A DNA stretch of 64,000 bases from Gordonia oryzae (GTDB lineage Bacteria > Actinomycetota > Actinomycetes > Mycobacteriales > Mycobacteriaceae): the NCBI RefSeq assembly GCF_003797185.1, contig NZ_RKMH01000003.1:306178-370177 (forward strand), written 5' to 3'. Positions within the stretch are counted from its first letter, which is position 1, and the number at the start of each line of letters is the position of its first letter. A program made the translations under genes and the position numbers. Below the pieces are notes generated by a model that worked only from the letters and a program-made list of their open reading frames with translations, did no database searches and was not told the DNA's origin. Shown piece after piece: positions 36,276-45,375 of this stretch.

Positions 36276-37152
36276 TGTCGGCGGCGACCTGTTCGGCGAT
36301 GGCGGCGAAAGCCTCGACGAGGGCGTTCGGCTTGGCACGCAAGTGACACAGGTACGTCGTGACCGGCGCGAGGTCGATGATCGGGACGTACCGCAGCCCC
36401 GGTCGCGCGTGGGTCACCGTGGCCGATGACCCGCAGATGTTGACCCCCACCCCGGCGCTACACAGCTGTAGTACATCGTCGAAATGCGTTGCCAACGGCA
36501 GGATCTCGAGATGTCGGCCGCTCGGACGCGGATCGACGAACCAACTCTTCGGTTCGTCGCCACCACGTATCCCGATGAAGGTCTCGTCGTCGGTCTCGGC
36601 CAGCGTCACCGCATCCCGCCCGGCGAGTCGATGCCGCTCGTTGACGACGAGCACCCGACCCTCGGACCACAGGGGTCGTACCACGACATCTGCCGGCTCG
36701 GCGGGCTGCTGATCGGCGATCATCAACGAGACATCGACCTCCCCCGAGCGCAGCGCAGTCAGTGCATCGGCGAGCGGCAAACCGTGGATCTGCCAGGTCG
36801 TGTCCGGGTGTCGCTCCACTGCCGTCGCGAGCAGCCGGTTGCTCATCTCGCTCGACGCCGCGATCCCGATGCGCAACACCGACGCGGTGCCCGAACTGTC
36901 GGCCCAGGCGATCACGGCGTCCATCGCGGCGATGGCGTCACGGGCGAGTGGGACGAGGGCGGCGCCGTCGGCGGTGAGCTGGACCTGCCGTGAGGTGCGG
37001 CGGAACAGTGTGACGCCGCTCCGGCGTTCGAGTTGCTGGATCTGCTGGCTCAACGAGGGTGCCGAGATGTGCAGGCGCTGCGCGGCGCGCGTGAAATGCA
37101 GTTCCTCAGCCACCGCGAGGAAGTAGCGCAGGTGCGCGATGGTGAGATCCAC
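36265..37152 (-). CDS. LysR family transcriptional regulator
   Basis: LysR-type regulator of about 295 residues. The winged helix-turn-helix is at the N-terminus (LRYFLAVAEELHFTRAAQRLHISAPSLSQQIQQLE shortened here to its core HFTRAAQRLHISAPSLSQQI). The effector domain follows, with SEVEV-like VLRIGIAAS and the hinge regions. GTG 37152 has AGGAGG ten bases upstream. It is co-directional with, and upstream of, the esterase-bicupin-sulfatase-sulfotransferase-cysDNC run, so it is the likely controller. The inducer is unknown. Confidence 0.92.
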   Translation of the reverse strand: MDLTIAHLRYFLAVAEELHFTRAAQRLHISAPSLSQQIQQLERRSGVTLFRRTSRQVQLTADGAALVPLARDAIAAMDAVIAWADSSGTASVLRIGIAASSEMSNRLLATAVERHPDTTWQIHGLPLADALTALRSGEVDVSLMIADQQPAEPADVVVRPLWSEGRVLVVNERHRLAGRDAVTLAETDDETFIGIRGGDEPKSWFVDPRPSGRHLEILPLATHFDDVLQLCSAGVGVNICGSSATVTHARPGLRYVPIIDLAPVTTYLCHLRAKPNALVEAFAAIAEQVAADTRS

Positions 37153-37218
37153 TTCTCGATATCCTCCTCGCCACGGCTCATCCCAGTGTGGCAGGCAGAT
37201 GCTTGCGTGATCCGCCGA

Positions 37219-37437
37219 TCACGCAAGCATCGACACGAGAAGCAGTACGGCCAGGATAGGCAACAACTCGACGGTGGTGAACGGCGGCACCAGCGCGGCC
37301 AGCAGGATCGGGACCGCGACACCGCACGCCACGCGCGAGCACGAAGTCGTCGACGGCGTCGCCAACCTGAGGGGCTCATCCGCCGCTGATCGCCGGCCGG
37401 ATTCAGAACGCATCGCCGCTCCGACCGCGGTAGACAA
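37219..37437 (-). CDS. Possible small membrane protein or truncated remnant
   Basis: A 72-residue frame ending in about 35 strongly hydrophobic residues (GVAVPILLAALVPPF, then LLPILAVLLLVSMLA), which would form two helices or one hairpin. The first half is polar without motifs. It could be a real small membrane protein or the C-terminal end of a lost transporter. The rest of the 37153-37775 gap shows nothing supportable. Confidence 0.3.
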   Translation of the reverse strand: MSTAVGAAMRSESGRRSAADEPLRLATPSTTSCSRVACGVAVPILLAALVPPFTTVELLPILAVLLLVSMLA

Positions 37438-37775
37438 GTACCGAAGTAGTACATGCAGGGCGTCACGAACGCAGGTGCCGGTGTCGCCGAGAGATCAGGA
37501 GATCTCTCAAGGCACTGCGGCACCAGATCGTCGGCGGCACCTCATCAACCCGGCGCCGAGTTATCACCGAAAGACCGTTCTGATAGATCAATGGCAGGTC
37601 TGGCGCGGCCCGATTCGGCAGGCGCGCTCTACCCGTTGCGGAACAAGGGCTTCATCCACACGACACGCGGACGTCCGACGGGACGGTCAGTGTGTCGAGC
37701 ACCCAGGCGACTTTCTCGATCATGCACACGATGACCGGCGACGAACGCGGGTGATGCCGGCCGGTACGCGTGCAG

Positions 37776-38873
37776 TCAGTGCGTCGGCGGTGCGGTCGTA
37801 TCGACAACCTCGACGTCGATGATCTCTTCGTCGGTGATCCCCTCGTCGATGATCCCCTCGTCGGTGATCCCCTCGTCGATGATCTCCGTCCGCTTCTCCG
37901 CCGGGGCCTCGTGGCGCGATTCTTGGTCGGCCACATCCGCATCACCGGATTCTCCTACGGCCGTCCTGTCGACCCCTGCGGTTCCGTCGAGGACCGCCTC
38001 CCACGAGTCCGGGCCGTCAAGGGTCACACCGTCTCGAGCCGCTTGTTCCTCTGCCGCACGGACTTGTGACATCAGCGCCAGAGTGCGACGCCGCGCCTCG
38101 TCCTCGACGCTGTCGTCACCGATCGTCACGGTCACTGAGAGTACCGCCGGGTCGATGCGCCCCTCCGGATATCCGGCGGCGGTGAGCCGTTCGAGGACCT
38201 TCTGGGTCAGCGCCAGCGCAGGCGCCGTGGTGGCGATCCCATCGAGTACCGATCCTCGGTGCTTCTCCGCGGCCTTCCGTTCCTCCCACTCACGGATCTG
38301 CGTCTCGAGGTCGGCATGGGCACCGGACAACACACCGGGCGTGCGGCCGCTGACCTTCTCGGTGAAACTACGTGCCACCGTGTCGATGTCGAAAGGATCG
38401 GTGGGATGATCGGCGGCGATCCGAGCATGAAAGAGCACCTGTAGCAACAGGTCTCCCAGCTCTTCCCGCAGACTCGCCTGATCCCCCGCGTCGATGGCGT
38501 CGAGGAGTTCGTATGCTTCCTCGAGAAGATAGCGTCGCAACGAGGCATGGGTCTGTTGACTCTCCCACGGACCATTGCGGCGCAAGGTGTCCATCAGCGC
38601 GACTGCGGGCAGTAGGTCACTGCCGCTTGGGATCGTCGCGGCGATGACCTCGTCTCCCTGCGCGATTCGCGCGACCACGAGTGGATGGTGTCGATCGGTG
38701 GACAGCAGGGTCCCGGCAATCTCGTCCTCGGTGAACACCGGCTCAAAGTGATCGAGGCCCCACAACACGGTGGTCGGGACATCCTCGGTGACGTAGATGG
38801 TGCCGGACAGGTGGGCGCGGGCGCGTACGGGGATCATGTCCGGGCGGAGCGGATCGAGCAGGACCACCGTCAT
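37776..38873 (-). CDS. mazG: MazG nucleoside triphosphate pyrophosphohydrolase
   Basis: House-cleaning NTP pyrophosphatase (Rv1021-like). The N-terminal half of about 95 residues is a mycobacterial-type extension. The MazG domain shows the metal motifs EEAYELLDA (ExxE) and REELGDLLLQVLFH (ExxxD), then RSFTEKVSGRTPGVLSG. ATG 38873 is taken as the start of the conserved extension; the weak GGA just upstream gives little help. The C-terminus carries a 15-bp-repeat-coded acidic tail (EGITD/EGIID). Synteny with mfd downstream in coordinate order is conserved. Confidence 0.93.
   Translation of the reverse strand: MTVVLLDPLRPDMIPVRARAHLSGTIYVTEDVPTTVLWGLDHFEPVFTEDEIAGTLLSTDRHHPLVVARIAQGDEVIAATIPSGSDLLPAVALMDTLRRNGPWESQQTHASLRRYLLEEAYELLDAIDAGDQASLREELGDLLLQVLFHARIAADHPTDPFDIDTVARSFTEKVSGRTPGVLSGAHADLETQIREWEERKAAEKHRGSVLDGIATTAPALALTQKVLERLTAAGYPEGRIDPAVLSVTVTIGDDSVEDEARRRTLALMSQVRAAEEQAARDGVTLDGPDSWEAVLDGTAGVDRTAVGESGDADVADQESRHEAPAEKRTEIIDEGITDEGIIDEGITDEEIIDVEVVDTTAPPTH
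37818..37890 (-). repeat. 15-bp coding tandem repeat in the mazG tail
   Basis: Five units of 15 bases alternating GATGATC and GGTGATC forms, each followed by a CTCGTC-like segment. They encode IIDEG/ITDEG at the C-terminus of MazG. The period is in frame, so copy-number change would alter only tail length. Confidence 0.85.
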
Positions 38874-39280
38874 TTCCAGGCGCCTTTCGTCTGCGGGCTG
38901 CGACAACAGCACACGGTAGGGAACAACATCGCGGCAACTCACCGACAACATCACAACGGTAAACGCTGCACAAGCAACATCGTGGGACGTCACCGAGCGG
39001 GTCTCGCAGGACGGCGACAGTGGTTTGCGCCCGCCGAGGTAGCCGCTCGATCAGTACCGTCCCCGCAGTCATCCGGCCCCATGAATGTCCCACACTTTTG
39101 CCGATGATCAATAGCCTATTCGCTACCGCATGCCTCGGCCGAATCGTCGGCGCTCCGTGTTGTGGGACGAGATCCACACGTCGAGTTCCACCGCGGTCGT
39201 CGCGTCGCGCGCGCAGTTCCCAGCGGAACAGTTCGCGCACCGGAGAACATCGGTCCGAGGGCACACCCCGTGCCCCAACG
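38874..39280. other. Intergenic region between mfd and mazG
   Basis: 407 bases between the mfd stop and the mazG start, both on the minus strand. Open frames here lack family motifs and ribosome sites. It presumably holds the mazG promoter, which could not be picked out. Confidence 0.45.
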
Positions 39281-42200
39281 CTAGGCGGCCGGCGTGGGTT
39301 TGAGCTGCGTCAGGAACGTCGTCAGATAGTCGATAAGCTCGTTGTCCCGTAGGCGCGCGGACCCGACCCCACCGGTGCGCGGGATCGGCATGGTCACGAC
39401 CGAGGTGGTGGCGCGGTAGGACGCCGCCGAATACAACCGCTTGAGACGGACTTGTTCGCTGTCGAGCAGATGCAGCGGCGAGATCTTGACGTTGGTGCCA
39501 ACCGCGCCGATCTCGGCGACACCCCGTTCTCGGCACCGCAGACGGAGTTTCGCGATCGCCGCGAGACGCCGCGTTTCCTCCGGCGGTTCGCCATAGCGGT
39601 CGAGCAACTCCGCGAGCACCGCGGAGACCTCCTCGTCGGCGGTGGCCGAGGCAAGTTTGCGATACGCCTCGAGCCGCAAGCGATCGGAGTCGACGTATTC
39701 GACCGGGATGTGGGCGTCAACCGGCAGATCAATGCGCACCTCCGACGATTCCTCGGTGGTGACCGGAGTGCCGTCGGCCGCGGCCCGATAAGCCTCCACC
39801 GCCTCGCCGACCAGACGGACGTACAGATCGAAACCGACACCCGCGACGTGACCGGATTGCTCTGCGCCGAGGACGTTTCCGGCCCCGCGCAGCTCAAGAT
39901 CCTTGAGCGCTACCGCCATTCCGGCGCCGAGCTCGTTGTTCTGCGCGATGGTTGCCAGGCGGTCGTAGGCCGTCTCGGTGAGCGGTTTCTCGGGACTGTA
40001 AAGCAGATAGGCGTATCCGCGTTCACGACTGCGACCGACGCGCCCGCGCAGCTGATGCAGCTGCGACAGGCCGAGATTCTCGGCGCGGTCGACGATCAGG
40101 GTGTTCGCGTTGGAGATGTCGAGTCCGGTCTCGATGATGGTGGTACACACCAGCACGTCGTATTCGCGGTTCCAGAAACCCGACACGGTGCGCTCGAGCT
40201 GATCCTCGTTCATCTGTCCGTGTGCAACCACCACCCGCGCCTCGGGCACCATGTCGGCGATGTCTTTGGCGGTCTTGTCGATGGTCGAAACCCGGTTGTG
40301 GACGTAGAAAATCTGCCCGTCGCGCAACAGTTCTCGTCGAATCGCTGCGGCAACCTGCTTGCGCGCGTAGGCGCCGACGTAGGTCAGCACCGGGTGGCGT
40401 TCCTCGGGCGGAGTGAGGATCGTCGACATCTCGCGGATGCCTGCCATCGACATCTCCAGGGTGCGCGGGATCGGCGTCGCCGACATGGTCAGCACGTCGA
40501 CGTGGGTGCGCAGCGATTTGATGTGTTCCTTGTGCTCGACGCCGAACCGCTGCTCCTCGTCGACGATCACCAGACCGAGGTCCTTCCAGACGATCCCGGT
40601 CTGCAGCAGCCGATGGGTGCCGATGACGACGTCGACCGAACCCTGCGCCATCTGCTCGATGATCTCCTTGGACTCCCTGGCGTCGGTGAAGCGTGACAGG
40701 CCACGCACGCGCACCGGGAACCCGGCCATCCGCTCGGTGAAGGTCTGTAGGTGTTGTTGCGCCAAAATGGTTGTCGGGACCAGCACGGCAACCTGCTTGC
40801 CGTCCTGGACGGCCTTGAACGCAGCGCGCACCGCGATCTCGGTCTTGCCATAGCCGACGTCACCGACGATGACGCGATCCATCGGGACCGGCTTTTCCAT
40901 GTCGTCCTTGACCTCGCCGATCACCGTCATCTGGTCGACGGTCTCGGTGAAGTCGAAGGCGTCCTCCATCTCACGCTGCCACGGCGTGTCGGGACTGAAG
41001 GCGTAGCCGGGGGCTGCGTGGCGGGCGGCGTACAGTTGTACCAGCTCACCGGCGATCTCTCGAACCGCCTTGCGCGCCTTGCGTTTGGTGTTCTGCCAAT
41101 CCGACCCGCCGAGTTTCGACAGGGACGGTTGCTCACCGCCGACATAGCGGGAGAGCTGGTCGAGGGCATCCATCGGCACGTAGAGCCGGTCGCCGGGTTG
41201 CCCGCGTTTACCCGCCGCATATTCGAGCACGAGGTACTCCCGCCGCGCGCCCGAGACCGTGCGTTCGATCATCTCGACGAACTTGCCGATGCCATGCTGG
41301 TCGTGCACGACGAGATCACCGGCAGTCAGCGCAAGCGGATCAACCTGGTTGCGCCGCTTGGCCGGGAGCCGTCGCCCGTCACGCACGGCCGCGACCCGCG
41401 CCCCGGTCAGGTCGCTCTCGGTGACGATCACCAGTCCGGCCGACGGCGCGATCACGCCGCGCCGCAGGGTGCCGCAGTAGACGCTCACCTCCCCCGCGAC
41501 CGGTGCCGCACCGGCATCGGCGAGCACGTGCGGAACCTCGGCGGCCGAGAGTCGTTCGGCGATCCGGGTGGCGGTTCCCTTGCCCGCCACCACGATTGCC
41601 GCGGGCTTACCGGTGGCGACATGCGCGCGGAGCATCGCGAACGTCTGCGCGATCTCGTCGTCGTTGCCGTGCGGAGTAGGCCCCGGGGTGAGGTCGAGGT
41701 CGAATTCGGCGTCGAAACCCGACGACAGCGGACTGATCGTCCACCAGGACCGCCCGGCCTCGACCGTGGCGCCGAGAACCTCGTCGAGCGGCCGATACGC
41801 ACTGGCCTGCAAGTCGATTCCGGCCGAACCGCGGGTGTCGACCGGAGCCGACGCACCGAGTGCGGCGGCGTTCCAGGACGCCTCGAGGAACTCCGCACCG
41901 GTCGCGGCGAGGTCGGCGGCGCGGGTCCGGACCTTCTCCGGATCGAGGATCAACACCCGTGACCGGTCGGGCAGTACCTCGGTGAGCAACTGCATCCGTC
42001 CGTCGACCAGCGCCGGGATGAGGGCCTCCATCCCCTCCACCGGAATGCCCTCGGACAGTTTGGTCAGCATCTCCGACAACGCCTTATCTGCGCAATGTTC
42101 GGCGGCGAGATCGGCAGCCCGCTTGCGCACCTGATCGGTCAGCACGAGTTCACGGCACGGGTGGATCCGTACCACCGAGGCGTCGACCTCGGGCTGGCTG

Positions 42201-42853
42201 CGCTGATCAGCCACCGAGAACGCCCGCATCTCGGTGATCTCGTCGCCCCAGAACTCCACTCGGACCGGATAATCCGCAGTCGTCGGAAATATGTCGAGGA
42301 TGCCTCCACGGACCGCGAACTCACCCCGACGACCGACCATGTCGACGCGCTCGTAAGCCATCTCGACGAGGTCGGCGAGCAGCTTGTCGACATCGATCTC
42401 GATGTTCTCGCGCAGCGTGATGGTGCGGACCTCACCGAGACCCGGCGCCATCGGCTGGACCAGCGAGCGCACCGTCGTCACGATCACCCGTAGCGGCGTC
42501 TTTCCCGGCTCGGCGAGTCGATGCAGCACCGCGAGACGGCGACCGACTGTGTCGGCGCTCGGCGACAGACGCTCGTGGGGCAGGGTCTCCCACGACGGGA
42601 ACTGCGTGACCTCGTCGGGATCGTCGAGGAGTTCGGCCAGTTCGGCGGTCAGGTCGTCGGCCTCGCGACCGTTGGCCGAGACCACCAGCAGCGGCGCGGT
42701 GCCGTGCGCGAGCGCGGCCACCACGAAGGGTCTCACCGCGTCGGGCCCGGTGATGTCGAGACGGGGGGTGTCGCCCTTCTCGCGCAGGGCGGACAGCGAT
42801 GCGTCCGAGCAGGTGACCGCGGCGAGCCCGGCGAGGGCAGGTGAAGAGGACAC
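39281..42853 (-). CDS. mfd: Transcription-repair coupling factor Mfd
   Basis: ATP-dependent translocase that removes stalled RNA polymerase and recruits UvrA. The UvrB-homology module is at the N-terminus ([14 protein letters not shown]). The RNA polymerase-interacting domain follows (about 490-560, [23 protein letters not shown]). The RecG-like translocase has Walker [15 protein letters not shown] box VDEEQRFG and motif [11 protein letters not shown]. The TRCF C-terminal domain closes the protein. About 1190 residues. GTG 42853 ([10 protein letters not shown]) fits the family start; GTG 42886 is alternative and neither has a clear ribosome site. It corresponds to Rv1020. Confidence 0.97.
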   Translation of the reverse strand: MSSSPALAGLAAVTCSDASLSALREKGDTPRLDITGPDAVRPFVVAALAHGTAPLLVVSANGREADDLTAELAELLDDPDEVTQFPSWETLPHERLSPSADTVGRRLAVLHRLAEPGKTPLRVIVTTVRSLVQPMAPGLGEVRTITLRENIEIDVDKLLADLVEMAYERVDMVGRRGEFAVRGGILDIFPTTADYPVRVEFWGDEITEMRAFSVADQRSQPEVDASVVRIHPCRELVLTDQVRKRAADLAAEHCADKALSEMLTKLSEGIPVEGMEALIPALVDGRMQLLTEVLPDRSRVLILDPEKVRTRAADLAATGAEFLEASWNAAALGASAPVDTRGSAGIDLQASAYRPLDEVLGATVEAGRSWWTISPLSSGFDAEFDLDLTPGPTPHGNDDEIAQTFAMLRAHVATGKPAAIVVAGKGTATRIAERLSAAEVPHVLADAGAAPVAGEVSVYCGTLRRGVIAPSAGLVIVTESDLTGARVAAVRDGRRLPAKRRNQVDPLALTAGDLVVHDQHGIGKFVEMIERTVSGARREYLVLEYAAGKRGQPGDRLYVPMDALDQLSRYVGGEQPSLSKLGGSDWQNTKRKARKAVREIAGELVQLYAARHAAPGYAFSPDTPWQREMEDAFDFTETVDQMTVIGEVKDDMEKPVPMDRVIVGDVGYGKTEIAVRAAFKAVQDGKQVAVLVPTTILAQQHLQTFTERMAGFPVRVRGLSRFTDARESKEIIEQMAQGSVDVVIGTHRLLQTGIVWKDLGLVIVDEEQRFGVEHKEHIKSLRTHVDVLTMSATPIPRTLEMSMAGIREMSTILTPPEERHPVLTYVGAYARKQVAAAIRRELLRDGQIFYVHNRVSTIDKTAKDIADMVPEARVVVAHGQMNEDQLERTVSGFWNREYDVLVCTTIIETGLDISNANTLIVDRAENLGLSQLHQLRGRVGRSRERGYAYLLYSPEKPLTETAYDRLATIAQNNELGAGMAVALKDLELRGAGNVLGAEQSGHVAGVGFDLYVRLVGEAVEAYRAAADGTPVTTEESSEVRIDLPVDAHIPVEYVDSDRLRLEAYRKLASATADEEVSAVLAELLDRYGEPPEETRRLAAIAKLRLRCRERGVAEIGAVGTNVKISPLHLLDSEQVRLKRLYSAASYRATTSVVTMPIPRTGGVGSARLRDNELIDYLTTFLTQLKPTPAA

Positions 42854-42911
42854 TCGTGCGATTGTAGGTCGTGGGCCGGAGGCCACCGTCGCACGGGCGG
42901 ACCGCTGCGAA

Positions 42912-42940
42912 ATGAAACGGACTGCGGTTCTGTTTCGTAT
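42912..42940. promoter_or_regulatory. Imperfect palindrome upstream of the LigB-type dioxygenase
   Basis: Arms ATGAAACGGA (left) and TCTGTTTCGT (right, matching 8 of 10 when inverted) flank a short spacer, ending four bases before ATG 42944. Size and position suit a TetR-type operator; the TetR gene at 43754-44449, convergent with the dioxygenase, is the nearest regulator. It may also be an operator for divergent mfd. Confidence 0.45.
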
Positions 42941-42943
42941 CGT

Positions 42944-43738
42944 ATGACCATGTCAGAGGCACCATTGCGCACGCCCGTCCTGTTCTTGAGCCACGGCGCC
43001 CCGCCACTCGTCGACAGCGCACTGTGGGTGCAGCAGTTGCGCACGCTGGCCGCGCGACTCCCCCGACCACGCGCGATCCTCGTCGTGTCGGCGCATTGGG
43101 AGGCCGCGCCGCTGACGATCGGCTCCACCGACTCGCGCACGCCGCTGACCTACGACTTCTGGGGATTCGACGAACGCTTCTACCGCACCACCTACCACTC
43201 GCCGGGCGCCCCTGACCTCGCCGCCCGGGTCGAGGCACTGATGCCCGACGGCACCCCGGTCGCCCACGACGCCCGCCGACGCCTCGATCACGGCGCCTAC
43301 GTTCCGTTGACCGTGATGTATCCCGACGCGCAGATCCCCGTCCTCCAGGTGTCACTGCCGACGCTCGACCCGGAGGCGTTGCTGGCGCTCGGCAGGCGAC
43401 TGGCCCCGCTACGTGACGAGGGCGTGCTCGTCATCGGCTCCGGGTTCACCACACATGGGCTGCCGTACCTGACCGATCGGCGGCCCGACGCGGCGGCGCC
43501 GACGTGGTCGGCCGAGTTCGACGCCTGGGCGCACGAGTGTTTCGCCGCCGGGGATGTGGAGTCGCTCATCGATTTTCGGCGCCGGGCCCCGGGGATGCCC
43601 TACGCGCACCCCACCATCGAGCATTTCGCCCCACTGTTCGTCGCACTCGGTGCGGGCGACGATCCCGAACAGCGGCCCGACGAGGCGATCGACGGCTTCT
43701 GGATGGGACTGGCCAAACGCAGCGTCGTGCTGACCTAG
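42944..43738 (+). CDS. LigB/DODA-type extradiol ring-cleavage dioxygenase
   Basis: Class III extradiol dioxygenase family protein, 264 residues, related to 4,5-DOPA dioxygenase. Metal-ligand histidines sit in [16 protein letters not shown] and [11 protein letters not shown], with [16 protein letters not shown] near the end. The segment [20 protein letters not shown] is typical of the DODA subgroup. Start is ATG 42944 or 42950 with no ribosome site, so the message may be leaderless. Diverges from mfd. Natural substrate unknown. Confidence 0.88.
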   Translation: MTMSEAPLRTPVLFLSHGAPPLVDSALWVQQLRTLAARLPRPRAILVVSAHWEAAPLTIGSTDSRTPLTYDFWGFDERFYRTTYHSPGAPDLAARVEALMPDGTPVAHDARRRLDHGAYVPLTVMYPDAQIPVLQVSLPTLDPEALLALGRRLAPLRDEGVLVIGSGFTTHGLPYLTDRRPDAAAPTWSAEFDAWAHECFAAGDVESLIDFRRRAPGMPYAHPTIEHFAPLFVALGAGDDPEQRPDEAIDGFWMGLAKRSVVLT

Positions 43739-43753
43739 CGAACCTCGCGGTCC

Positions 43754-44449
43754 TCAGTCCGACTCGGGCGCGCGGTGGTCGGGTTCGACGTAGTCGGGCC
43801 CGACGAGTTCGGGATGCGAATCCAGGCGGGTCAGCCCGTTCCAGCACAAGTTCACCAGATGGGCGGCGACCACCTCTTTCGACGGCTCGCGCACGTCGAG
43901 CCACCACTGTGCGGTCACCGAGACCATGCCGACGAGCGCCTGCGCATAGAGGGGCGCGAGCGTCGGCTCGAAACCACGCCGCTCGAAGTCGCCGGCCAGG
44001 ATGTGCTCCACCTGGCTGATGGCGTCGTTGAGCAGACTCGAATACGTGGCCGTCTCGCTGCTGTTGGTGGAGTCACCGCGTACCAGGATCCGGAAGCCGT
44101 CGGTGCGTTCCTCCATGTAGGTCAACAGCGCCAGCGCCACCTGCTGGATGCGATACAGCGACCGGTTCTTGCTCAGTGACGAGGTGACCATCTCCAGGAG
44201 CGTCTCCATCTCCCGGTCCACGACGACGGCATACAGCCCCTCCTTGCCGCCGAAATGCTCGTACACGATCGGTTTGGACACCCCGGCGCGCTGCGCGATC
44301 TCCTCGATGGACGTCGCCTCGAAACCACGCTCGGCGAACAATCCTCGCGCCACCTCGATGAGTTGCAGCCGCCGCTGCGCACCGGTCATCCGGGCCCGCG
44401 GAGCACGCTGGACCTCGTCGGATTTGTCGGTGGGACGACTGATTGCCAT
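43754..44449 (-). CDS. TetR family regulator (Rv1019-like)
   Basis: TetR-type repressor of about 231 residues. The helix-turn-helix reads FEATSIEEIAQRAGVSKPIVYEHFGGKEGLY. The ligand domain includes ERTDGFRILVRGDST. It lies next to mfd as Rv1019 does in M. tuberculosis, so this is probably the ortholog. It is convergent with the dioxygenase, whose upstream palindrome it may bind. The 272 bases to the next gene hold only a weak CCACC-CTAA-GGTGG inverted repeat. Confidence 0.9.
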   Translation of the reverse strand: MAISRPTDKSDEVQRAPRARMTGAQRRLQLIEVARGLFAERGFEATSIEEIAQRAGVSKPIVYEHFGGKEGLYAVVVDREMETLLEMVTSSLSKNRSLYRIQQVALALLTYMEERTDGFRILVRGDSTNSSETATYSSLLNDAISQVEHILAGDFERRGFEPTLAPLYAQALVGMVSVTAQWWLDVREPSKEVVAAHLVNLCWNGLTRLDSHPELVGPDYVEPDHRAPESD

Positions 44450-44721
44450 GCCGACCAGCTTACGACCTCAACGGAACCCGCGACATCCGCCGAACAGGCC
44501 CCAACACCTGCAAGCCCCGGCTGCGACACCGTCGATCGACTCACCGGGAATCTTTGTGACCTCATCGATATCTATGCAGGTCAGCAACGGCATTATCGTG
44601 CCGATTCGACGGCCGGGTGGGACCTTTGCGCGCGAATTGCCGCACCGCGCCACACATTCCACCCTAAGGTGGTCGAAAGTCGATTGCGTCTACCGCGCAA
44701 GTGCTCTACGCGCGTGAAGGG

Positions 44722-45375
44722 ATGTCGGACGTGCACCTTTGGGACTACATCTCGCAGCACGCAAGCACTCTGACGTTCCTGACGTATCAGCACGCCTCCC
44801 TGGCATGTCAAACCGTCCTCGTGGGAACGGTGATCGCGATCGTCGTCGCCGTTCTCGTGTATCGATTGCCGCTGGCATCGGCGCTGACGCTGACATCGAG
44901 CCGCGTGGCCCTGACGATTCCGTCGCTGGCCCTGTTGGCACTGCTGATCGTGCCCTTCGGACTCGGCGTGGTGCCGTCGTTCCTCATGCTCGCGTTCTTC
45001 GCGACGATGCCGGTGATCGGCAATGCCGTCGTCGGTCTGCGCTCGGTACCGGGCAGCGTCGTCGAAGCGGCGCGCGGAATCGGGTTGTCGCGGTGGCGAA
45101 TACTGCTCACCGTCGAGCTGCCGATCGCCTGGCCGGTGATCCTCACCGGCATTCGGGTGTCGACGCAGATGATCGTCGGTGTCGCCGCGATCGTCGCCTA
45201 TGTACTCGGTCCCGGCCTGGGATCGCTCATCTTCAGCGGACTTTCGCGCCTCGGCGGCGCGAACGCATTGGAAATGGCCCTCACCGGAACGATTCTCATC
45301 GTCATCGTCGCCCTGGTCTTCGATGCCCTGCTCGTTCTGCTCGGCCGACTCACCATCTCGAGGGGACTGAAATGA
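44722..45375 (+). CDS. proW: Osmoprotectant ABC transporter, first permease
   Basis: Membrane subunit of a glycine betaine/choline/proline-type importer (OpuC/ProXVWZ class). Five hydrophobic helices and the coupling loop EAARGIGLSRWRILLTVELPIAWPVI (EAA motif, shown in part) are visible. ATG 44722 is chosen; GTG 44701 and GTG 44731 are alternatives. Its stop overlaps the ATPase start as ATGA. The symbol is by position and family; which permease is W or Z is arbitrary. Confidence 0.88.
   Translation: MSDVHLWDYISQHASTLTFLTYQHASLACQTVLVGTVIAIVVAVLVYRLPLASALTLTSSRVALTIPSLALLALLIVPFGLGVVPSFLMLAFFATMPVIGNAVVGLRSVPGSVVEAARGIGLSRWRILLTVELPIAWPVILTGIRVSTQMIVGVAAIVAYVLGPGLGSLIFSGLSRLGGANALEMALTGTILIVIVALVFDALLVLLGRLTISRGLK

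Noticed and set aside
38743..39264. A 173-codon minus-strand frame between mazG and mfd
   Set aside because: It largely overlaps mazG in another frame and shows no family motif.
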